Below the pieces are notes generated by a model. That model was not told the DNA's origin. It was given only the letters and a program-made list of their open reading frames with translations, and did not search any database. 64,000 nt of DNA, taken from positions 248,001 to 312,000 of the forward strand of contig OX621169.1 of assembly GCA_951640195.1 (NCBI GenBank), given 5' to 3'. Made by a program: the position numbers and the translations under genes. Shown here in pieces: positions 23,301-30,801 of this stretch (its first letter is position 1; each line of letters begins with the position of its first letter). The stretch is from Porpolomopsis calyptriformis. Lineage: Eukaryota; Basidiomycota; Agaricomycetes; Agaricales; Hygrophoraceae.

Positions 23301-24996
23301 CCTAGTTGTTCAGGGGAGATGTGAATTGATTGAGTAATGGACACTTCCTTCTTTGATGGGGCTTGAGTAATCCTTGGCTAGGATGTACAGATGAACAGGC
23401 TATCCAAACTCAATGGATAGTATTGACTAGGAGAACAAGAATGAAGTCAACGGCTGACTTAGAAGAATACGTATCACAGTGAGGTCTCTCCAATAAGGAC
23501 TGAGACTTAGAGAATGTGATGAATAAGCAGGGGCTGAAGTAAGATAAGATAGTCTACAATGGCTATCTTCAACTTACAGAAAACGTCAAGGGGTGATTCC
23601 TAAGTTGGTTCTTAATGTAAGAGGGCTTAGGCGAAATCACACAGGGTATAAGCTTAATAGACTAGACTAGATTGGATGTATTGACTACAGACAAGTAGTA
23701 TCAATAAGAGGTGGTACTAGGTACTGAGTACTAGGGGTGAGTTCAAGGGAAAAGGGGGAGAGTGGGGGGGGAGGGATAAAGTGGGTTGAAAGTGAACTAA
23801 ATGTGAACTAAACTCCTCATTGGTGAAAAGGGGGCCCTTTATATATGTTTGAGAACAATGGGCAATGAGAACAATAGGAAATAAGAACAATGGATAAAAG
23901 AACAATGAGGAGTTTGAATTGTGACTCACCATGAGTCAGACAATGAGGAGAACAATGGAGGGGATTAATATGAGTCATAGTGACTCAGAGAACAATGGAG
24001 TGATGACAGAACAATAGACAAATGGGATATGAGTCATTCTGACTCAGAGAACAATGGGGGAGAATGCTATTGTCCATGATAAGATAGCATAGGTAAAGAT
24101 AGTAGTGTATCTTATCTGAGATAAGATAATATGTGAGGGACAGTGATATCTTATCTAAGATAAGATAAGATAAGATAAGGATGTGTGAGCTAAGGATGCT
24201 ACTTGCTGAATACATGATCTTTGGTTAAGTTTAATACCAAATCAGTTTGGGATCATGACAACGGCTCTACACTAACTTCATGCAAGATGATTGGAAAGAT
24301 TGGTTAGCTCCGGCGGAGTTCACTTATAACAACCAAGAACATTCCTCCACTCACCAATCCCCTTTCTGGCTTGAATATGGCCAACACCCTCACACCCCCT
24401 TATCAGTTCCAACCCAAACCTCAAATCCCGATGCCAACGAGTTTTATGTGCAGCTCACTAGGGGTAGAGAGAACGCTGAAGAGTCTCTCCAAAAGACCGC
24501 TAACTCAATGAAGCTCTATGCCGATCGAAAACATCAAAAGGAACCCACATTTTACGAAGGACAAAGGGTCTGGCTTGATGCCAAGAATTTGAAAACTGGC
24601 CGGGCCGCGAAGAAACTGGATGTCCGCCAGCTCGGACCTTTTATAATCCTAAAACAAGTATCGCCTGTGGCTTACCAACTAAAGCTACCGCTGTCATGGA
24701 GGATTCATCCCATGTTTCACGTTTCACTACTCAAGGCTCTAGAAGAGAATCTCGATCTCCACCCCCCGATTGGAGAAGATGACAATCTCCGACCACCTCC
24801 GGATGTGATCGAAGGAGAGCCCGAGTATGAAGTGGAACGTATTCTCAATCACACCCCAGGAAAACGGAACCGACAATACCTAATCAAGTGGAAAGGCTAC
24901 CCAATAGCGGCAGCCACCTGGGAACCACAATGGAACCTCAAGCACACAAAAGACGTCTTAATGAATTATGAAAAGTCTATTCAAGCGGTGATTTAA
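20387..24996 (+). pseudogene. Gypsy-D pol: protease, RT, RNase H, integrase (split), chromodomain
   Basis: Protease ALIDSGASGCFIN (near 20560) is followed by VILGYPWLK. RT has [22 protein letters not shown] and an intact YIDD near 21624. RNase H (EMDASGVALGAVL; KTDNQSLQYF), an HHCC integrase (SCLACQQTK), VVVDRFTKRAHF and [14 protein letters not shown] follow, then the insert at 23237-24260, then LYTNFMQDDW..EFTYNNQEHSS. The C-terminus has a chromodomain (YLIKWKGYPIAAATWE). TGA stops occur at 20682-20684, 21566-21568, 21887-21889, 21941-21943, 22694-22696 and 23096-23098, each at a position where CGA is expected or seen in relatives. Confidence 0.92.
23237..24260 (-). mobile_element. 1,024-bp solo-LTR-like insertion in Gypsy-D integrase
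   Basis: The insert is flanked by ACGG (23233-23236 and 24261-24264). Removing it rejoins the integrase codons as ..QYVR-LYTNF... On the minus strand it begins TGTCATGATCC, has TATATAAAG near 23840 and ends ..CACCTAATA, a degenerate TG..CA pair. It has no coding sequence and contains repeated AGAACAATGG motifs (about 23850-24060) and a GATAA-rich tract (24105-24180). The best reading is a solo LTR of a long-LTR element, with the fifth TSD base mutated. A non-autonomous DNA element is the alternative. Confidence 0.6.
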
Positions 24997-25110
24997 CTCT
25001 CTTTCACAAATACTACCGACATCATGATCGTTAAATCTCTTTTTCTCCTTTTCAATCTCCAACGACTATAAGGACTTCCCCTTCCTGACAATCATCAAAA
25101 GACGCACGAA

Positions 25111-25909
25111 ATGCCCCGCCAAGTTCTTTATGCCCGCAAGTCGACTGGGAGGCATCCACCCCGAGGGAACCCCACTGCTTCTACCTCCAACCTTCCCACT
25201 GATTCCTCTTCCTCCTCTTCCTCGTCTGACAGCGTCTTGGTGACCCGATGGTTCAAGAAGCCAAGATGACGTACTGATACCATTGACAAGCCGGGACGAA
25301 ATCGTAACTACCGAGGGCTCCCCTTTGCCAAGGTCGAGCACCTATCTGGGTGCCCTGAGACATACATCCCATTTATTTCTGGAGCACGTCGATGCGAACT
25401 CAACTACGACCGTCACTGGTACATGTTCGACAAGGACAGCGACTTTGACAACAAGAAGAATCAACTCGAAGATTGGCTGGAGGCGTACCAAGTTGGGCGC
25501 CAACTTTTGATGGTTATACCAGACCAGGACGAATCCGACGTCACCACCCCCACTATCCCCGAAGACCCCATCTCACACCATATCCATCGCGTTGCTGACT
25601 GACTCTATACTGCCCAGAACGGGTACCGCTCGATGATGGATGCCAAGTACGAAAGGATCCTTGACCTGGAGGAGAATGCTGTGATATGTAGGGAGCTAGC
25701 TGAAACTTGGTTGCGATGTGCCTGGGAGTTGGATGGCCGTTACCACTGGTTTGACCCAGATGGACACCTGCTTCAACCCCCAGTTTATGATGGCACGACC
25801 TAGGGACCGCATGTTATTCCCAAATGATGGGTATTCCTTGCGCCTCCCTTCTGGATGTGTGGTTAGAGAAGGTGATATCTACTGGAGAGTTGAGGAAAAG
25901 TATACCTAG
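25111..25909 (+). pseudogene. Gypsy-D ORF3: unrecognised accessory ORF between pol and 3' LTR
   Basis: ATG 25111 (MPRQVLYARKSTGRHPP) opens about 265 codons, interrupted by TGA after ..WFKKPR and after ..HIHRVAD and by one frameshift near 25790. It ends at TAG 25907-25909 (..WRVEEKYT). A Ser-rich N-terminus is followed by aromatic and acidic segments (YDRHWYMFDKDSDFDNKK; WELDGRYHWFDPDGH). I see no known domain, signal peptide or membrane helix. It sits where ORF3 of families A/B sits, but no clear sequence similarity to it is visible by eye. Confidence 0.5.
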
Positions 25910-26082
25910 TGGATAGTCTTTGATCCGACATCTGTCCACTCATCCCTCCTCTTCATCGCTCACCCATCTCATCACCCCTCTACCCACCTCTACCATCCCT
26001 TTACACCTCCCCTTGACACCCTTCCTTCGCTTCGAAGGGTCTCCTCAAAATTCAGGACGAATTTCCTTTTTGTGGAGGTGAA

Positions 26083-26441
26083 TGTCAGAGATATATTTTT
26101 TCTTTTTCCTTTGCTCGTCTATTCCTATTTATATCAGACAGTTTACATCAATAGCCACTTAGCCACCCAAGCTCCACTTAGTAATAGAAGGTGACCAAGC
26201 CATATCTATATTTAGTCTACCATCACTCTCCTTATCTACATAACTCATCCATAGTTGTTACGACTCACACGTAGTCAGTATGACTCATACTTAGCTAGTA
26301 TATAAAGCTAGCAGTAGATAGACTTAGGATAAGTCTGTTTCTTTCGTTAACACCCCAATCAGTAGTCTTCCAACCCTTTAAAACCCTACACCCAGAGCCT
26401 GAAGTAAAACCTTGCGATCAACCCTAGACTGCTGTCTAACA
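26083..26441 (+). repeat. Gypsy-D 3' LTR
   Basis: This is a 359-bp copy of the 5' LTR. The block just upstream (CAGGACGAATTTCCTTTTTG, then GGAGGTGAA) resembles the bases before the Gypsy-B 3' LTR (GGGACGAATTTCCTTTGAAG) and probably includes the polypurine tract. Confidence 0.93.
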
Positions 26442-26446
26442 GTACC

Positions 26447-26630
26447 GCTGTGCACTATCTGTCATAGTTACCACAGCTTCTATCAAGAAGCTCTGTTGCC
26501 CTTGGATTAACTGTCCAAGTGTGAGGGTTAGTTGAAGGGGAAGTGTGGAGTTGTAAAGAGGATCAGTTTCATTTGTCTCGGATACAGTACATTCGGTGCT
26601 AATGGCAGGGCTTTTATCGCACCATCCTAA
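26447..26630 (-). pseudogene. Gypsy-C pol, 5' part upstream of protease
   Basis: On the minus strand this is the -1 frame after gag (..GWCDKSPAISTECTVSE..). It runs without stop to ..DSAQRY, where Gypsy-D is inserted. It rejoins the protease at 18436. Confidence 0.75.
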
Positions 26631-27907
26631 AAATCCTTCTGTAAGAGGGCAGCAATCAAGCTACGTTTCTCATTCTTCAAAAGAGAGGATACATCAGAGG
26701 CACCCTTGGGGGTACACAGTTGGGAAGTAGTCAGGGTGTTCATCTTGGGCACAGTGAGTGCAATAGTATGGGCCTGCCTTTCTTTTCCTTTGGCATTGGC
26801 ACTCTTGGTTGCTACTTGCACCTGTTGGCCTTGTTGATCAGGCTGGCAGCAATCCCTGGCCAGATGTCCAAGGGCTCCACACTTGAAACAGTTGTATGGG
26901 TTAGCTTGCTTGGGTGGCATGGGTGAGAACTTGGGCTGTCACCTGGACTGGTCAATGTCCATTGGCATATCTTCTTGTTGGGCAGAAGGATAGTGGTGAG
27001 GCTAAGATTGTGGTCGAGATGGTTGAGATGGTTTCAAGGAGGGAGGCATGTGTCATTCCATCCCAACATGTGGGGTTCGGAGTAGTCAAGGTCTTGGGAG
27101 GTCCCGCTATTGGCATTGTTGAAGCTCTCGCCATTGTCGGTCTAGCTTTCATGCCCAGTCCTTCCAATCTTGCACAGTCATTGGCATGGTAGGAAGTGCA
27201 TATATCTTCTCCACAAGAGGGGCATTAAGGCCTTCCTTAAAGGCTTCTATGAGAGCAGTGTCATCATAGCCTGTCAGGAATTCCTGCTGTTCGAAGTGAG
27301 TAATGAAATCATCGGCAGTGGATCCTCCTTGCTTGACTATCCTAATCTTGTGACGAGCGGTGGCACCTGGGTTGGAGTCTCCAAACACGGTTCGTAACTC
27401 CTGTTCAAAGGTGGCAAAGGAGATGGTCTTCCCATCAGCTTCAGTATGGGAGATCTTGTCAACAAAGTTGTTAGCCCAAGTGGCAGCTGTCCCAGCCTTC
27501 ATGAAGGAGAGTGCTATAATTACATGCTCCCTCTCAGTAGCTTTAGAGAACATGGAAAGGTAGAGGGCAAGTTCTCTGTAGAAGGTAGGGAATTTGTCAC
27601 AGCTGCCATCATAGTCAGTTGGTTTGGCAACCTTGATTCATTCAGAGGAGGTCGTAGTTGGAGGGGAGGATGTTAGGGAGGTGACTTGGGTGAGGCGCTC
27701 TTCCAAGGCAGTGATTTCATCATTGAGCTCCCCACGATGTTCCTCCAAATGCATGGATAAAGCTCCTATCTGACCCTCAAGAGTGGTAGCAGGATTTGCA
27801 TTTTGCTCAAGGGTAATAAGGCACTGGTTGATCTGTTCAAGAACAGACTTGACCTCGTCAATGTCAGACATGTTGATAAGGGGTAGGAAAAGAGGGGGGT
27901 TGTTCAT
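26627..27907 (-). pseudogene. Gypsy-C gag
   Basis: The frame begins at ATG 27907 (MNNPPLFLPLINMSDIDE). A Glu-rich helical segment precedes the capsid-like domain (EREHVIIALSFMKAGTAATW; VFGDSNPGATARHKIR). A CCHC knuckle (CFKCGALGHLARDC) lies near 26850-26890. The gag stop TAG is at 26627-26629. Several TGA stops lie between 26920 and 27150 and one at 27638-27640. Confidence 0.85.
26630..26636 (-). promoter_or_regulatory. Gypsy-C gag-pol -1 frameshift site GGATTTT
   Basis: Minus-strand gag codons read AAG GAT TTT TAG and the pol frame is -1. GGATTTT is not a strict X XXY YYZ site, but it is a heptamer reported to slip in dianthoviruses. It lies at the same place as GGGTTTT in the other two families. 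Confidence 0.6.
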
Positions 27908-27934
27908 CCAAAGTATCAGGGGTCAAGGTTAGCA

Positions 27935-28113
27935 TAGTTTTTGACTTTCTGTCAGGACCTGAGCTTGTTCAGGTCTCGAGGCCTGACTAAGGACAAACTC
28001 ATTGACAGGGATAATGAATGGATGAGTACGAAAGCTGTCGCAATACCAAGTTCAGGTATGCAGATGAGTAAGTCGAAAACTACGGATACAGGGGTAGCTA
28101 CTGGTCTTATATA
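27935..28113 (-). promoter_or_regulatory. Gypsy-C PBS, R start and TATA box
   Basis: Minus-strand TATATAAG (28106-28113) is followed about 30 bp later by TAGTTTTCGACTT (28070-28082). The PBS just inside the LTR (27935-27949) is its reverse complement except for one CpG-type C/T change. The 3' LTR copy matches perfectly. Confidence 0.7.
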
Positions 28114-28357
28114 GTAATGGATAATTAGGGGTAGTCACATCTATGTGACTGTGTCAGAATGTCTAGGGTGATCAGTCCTGAGACATGTATAAGACATGGT
28201 AAGCTATCATAAGTCTAAGACATAGTAAGTCATCATGAGACAGATAAGTCTAAGACATGGCAAGTCATTATGAGACAGATAGGTCTGAGACGTAGTAAGA
28301 CGGATAAGTCCTAATAAGGGAAAAGAGTGGAAATGGATGGAAATGGTAATCCTAACA
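27950..28357 (-). repeat. Gypsy-C 5' LTR
   Basis: This 408-bp LTR is the direct copy of 6416-6822. It is followed by the CTCCT target duplication at 28358-28362. Confidence 0.93.
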
Positions 28358-28362
28358 CTCCT

Positions 28363-28462
28363 CTAGTACTCTAGAAATAATCTGGAGTGCCATTGACCTT
28401 GGGTGGCTACAATATCTGGTGGGACACCAGAGAGAAGTAAGTGAGAGGCACCACCTATGTTA
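28363..28462 (-). pseudogene. Tyrosine recombinase C-terminal fragment, part 1
   Basis: The minus-strand translation GGASHLLLSGVPPDIVATQG-QWHSRLFLEY-stop-RRIEA continues into 6302-6415. The G-x-W-x-S..F..YW spacing matches the C-terminal catalytic part of fungal tyrosine recombinases, with a Trp in place of His and then the nucleophilic Tyr. The upstream part is missing: the hairpin element begins at once, and no recombinase sequence is seen beyond its far end. Confidence 0.6.
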
Positions 28463-28520
28463 TGAGGGACCAAATTGGACAAAATTCAATTTCTATCTGA
28501 TTTAGCAATACAAAATCATG

Positions 28521-28792
28521 TAAAGAAATGCAGGAATATGCAAAGAAATGCAGGAATATGCAAGAATATATAGGAATATGCAGGAATATGCAAGAATATG
28601 CAGGAATATTCAAAATAATGCAGGAATATGCAAAAGAATGCAAGAATATGCAAAGGAATGCAAGAATATGCAAAAGAATGTAAGAATATGCAAAAGAATG
28701 AATGCAAAATATGCAAAATTATGCAGAGTTGTGCAAAGTTATGCAGAGTTGTGCAAAGGTGTGCAGAGTTACTCTGCATAGCTTTGCACAAC
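28521..28792 (+). repeat. 10-bp minisatellite, left arm of hairpin element
   Basis: About 25 consecutive units begin with TGCA at 10-bp spacing (TGCARGAATA and TGCAAARGAA types). They change toward the centre to TGCAGAGTTG / TGCAAAGTTA and end in ACTCTGCATAGCTTTGCACA, the start of the opposite arm. Confidence 0.85.
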
Positions 28793-29192
28793 TGTCACAG
28801 TCATAATTTTCTTTTCTTTCCTTTATCTTATCACATGCAAACCTGTATCTTATCTTGGGAATCCCCACATTCTTTCATTGGGATTCCCCATTGTCTCTCT
28901 CCGGGATTCCCCATTACTCTATCCATATGCAGATACCTTTCATTTCCATTATGTTTCAACCCCTTATGATTTGTCATCGATCACAATGACTCATTCTTAT
29001 CTCTACCTCATGTTATGTCACACTGACTCATACAGATAAGTAGTCAGTATATAAAGAGTACCTCTTGTACGTATCAGACCTTAAGTCTGATTCCTCATTA
29101 GCTACTCATAACAAGGACTTGGAACCATACCCTATATCTCTTGGGACAGAACACCCAAAGTAAAACGCATTCCGAACAACCAGTTTATAACA
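28793..29192 (+). repeat. Gypsy-B 5' LTR
   Basis: TGTCACAG..TTATAACA, 400 bp. TATATAAAG is at 29048-29056 and the presumed R start AAGTCTGATTC at 29083-29093. Confidence 0.93.
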
Positions 29193-29206
29193 AGAATCAG
29201 ACTTCC
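29048..29206 (+). promoter_or_regulatory. Gypsy-B TATA box, R start and complementary PBS
   Basis: The PBS AGAATCAGACTTCC (29193-29206) pairs over 11 bases with AAGTCTGATTC at 29083-29093, which lies 35 bp after the start of TATATAAAG. This is self-priming geometry as in Tf1. Confidence 0.75.
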
Positions 29207-29640
29207 TTCTGGTTCTCTCCCACTTGCTTATCCAAATGCCCTCATCACTGTGATCATCAACATCACCTCTTTGTCTCTCACCCACTTTCATCCTAGCTTC
29301 TACCGACAACTCAGACATTGAAGAACAATACGAAGACCCTCGTTCGAGATCAACCTTTTCAGCTACAATTCGAGATCAAGAACCATCCTTTTCTTCTGCT
29401 CTTAAAGAAATGTTAGCTGCTCCCACTCCTACTCCTGCTCCTGCTCCTCTAGGACCTCAAACTTGATCAAGAACAAGAGGACTCTTCTCTTCATCTTCAG
29501 CCCCAGCAACAAGACCAGTTCATCAATGAACTGCTACACCACCAGGATGATATGGTTCCCTTTATTCCCAACTTTCCTCTGCGACATCTACACCAACACC
29601 AACAGCTCCAACAACCCCACTACCTACGACATCCACCAAC

Positions 29641-30801
29641 ATGTTAGGAACATCCACCAATGCCCCCACCAACCCCCCTACCATAGATCTCACAACCTTA
29701 ATGGCTACTGTTCGTCAACTCGAACAAACCATTACTCAACAAACCCAGTTGATTGCTCAGCTTCAGCAACAACAACAACAGCCTCAACCTCCTCAACCCC
29801 CTCAGCCACCCCAACAACCTCCCTTGCCTCAACAACCTGCTCCTCCCTCCATCAAGATTGCCAAACCTGATGAATACAACAGGTCTGCAGCCAAATGTCT
29901 CAACTTCATCCAAGCCTGTCGTCTAGTCCTTGACAACAGTCAGTGGTCTGACAGACAGAGGATTACCTACGTCTTGTCATTCATGAAGAAAGGAGTCACC
30001 CAATTGTGGGCCCAACAGCAGACTCAAGATTTTAATTGCAACCAGTGGATCGGAGCCGACTATGAGGATTTCATGGAACTGCTTGAGGATAGCTTCGGAG
30101 ATGTGGATGCTAAGGTGACAGCACAGGTCAAAATCCAAAAGGTAACTCAAGGACTTTCCACTGTGGACAATTATAATATACAATTTGGAGCTCTCGCGGA
30201 TGAAACTGGTTTCAACGACGATGCGCTCAAAGTTTTCTACTGGAACAGCCTTAATCCCAGAATCCTCGAAAAAATCTATGCCCTCGATCCCATCCCTGCT
30301 ACTCTTAACACTTGGAAACGAAAAGCTTCCACCTTTGACCGACAATGTCTCGAACTCGCACTCAAGCAACGTGCCGCTCCCTGGGGCAACTACTACGCTC
30401 CCAGGGAAACTATGGCTCAACTGACAACTCGAACTCCCTCCTCTGCTCCTGTCAAACAGGAGACAACTTCCTCTTCATCAATATCATGCGTTCCGCGAGG
30501 CAACTGCTATTGCTGCAGAGAACCAGGTCATTGGGTGAACAAGTGTCCAAATTCCCCTCTCGCCTCTTCTTCGTCAGCGCGTCCATTGAGGAGTGCCCCT
30601 GCTGGATGACGAGGAAGACCAACCACAGGGCGAGGTCGAGGACGAAGCATTTGAGGTGTTGAGATGGAACGAGTCGATGAAATGGTTTCCCCAGCTACTA
30701 CAGAGGAAACTATTCGAGTGGTGGACAACTGCGGGATCGATCGTTAGCCGAAGGAAAGAAAAGCTCAGCTCGTCAAGGAACTGAAAGAACAGGGTTTTTA
30801 A
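29641..30801 (+). pseudogene. Gypsy-B gag
   Basis: ATG 29641 (MLGTSTNAPTN) leads into Gln/Pro repeats, a capsid-like region (KIAKPDEYNRSAAKC; ITYVLSFMKKG) and a damaged zinc knuckle CYCCREPGHWVNKC (Gypsy-A has CYRCGEPGHWVNKC; the R to C change is CGC to TGC). TGA at 30607-30609 and another near 30651 interrupt it, with a TAG near 30746 where Gypsy-A has TGG. The normal stop is TAA 30799-30801. An open frame with TGAs continues upstream to about 29237 and may be the original N-terminus. Confidence 0.88.
30792..30798 (+). promoter_or_regulatory. Gypsy-B gag-pol -1 frameshift site GGGTTTT
   Basis: CAG GGT TTT TAA in the gag frame. After a -1 slip the frame reads TTA AGG AGT CTG..., the pol frame. 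Confidence 0.75.

Larger units (their letters stand above)
18437..26441 (+). mobile_element. Gypsy-D: chromodomain Ty3/gypsy element nested in Gypsy-C
   Basis: The LTRs at 18437-18795 and 26083-26441 are both 359 bp, and the TSD GTACC is perfect (18432-18436, 26442-26446). Plus-strand order is gag, GGGTTTT shift site, pol with chromodomain, accessory ORF. The element is about 8.0 kb because of a 1,024-bp insert inside its integrase. It lies in the protease codons of Gypsy-C and is opposite in orientation to its host. Confidence 0.95.
6416..28357 (-). mobile_element. Gypsy-C: outer chromodomain Ty3/gypsy element, split by two nested elements
   Basis: Its LTRs are at 6416-6822 and 27950-28357 (407/408 bp, TG..CA ends). 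The target-site duplication CTCCT is perfect (6411-6415 and 28358-28362). On the minus strand the order is 5' LTR, gag, -1 shift, protease, tandem-repeat linker, RT, RNase H, integrase, chromodomain, 3' LTR. Gypsy-D lies inside its protease and Gypsy-A inside its integrase. Removing each insert with one TSD restores the reading frame (RYPVACLLD; DITAYIHSCPTC). It carries many TGA/TAG stops and a YIDD to YIND change in the RT. Confidence 0.95.

Noticed and set aside
28521..28792. CRISPR or telomere-like array in the TGCARGAATA repeat
   Set aside because: A contiguous 10-bp minisatellite without spacers, inverted in the other arm and bounded by TIRs, fits a hairpin element better.
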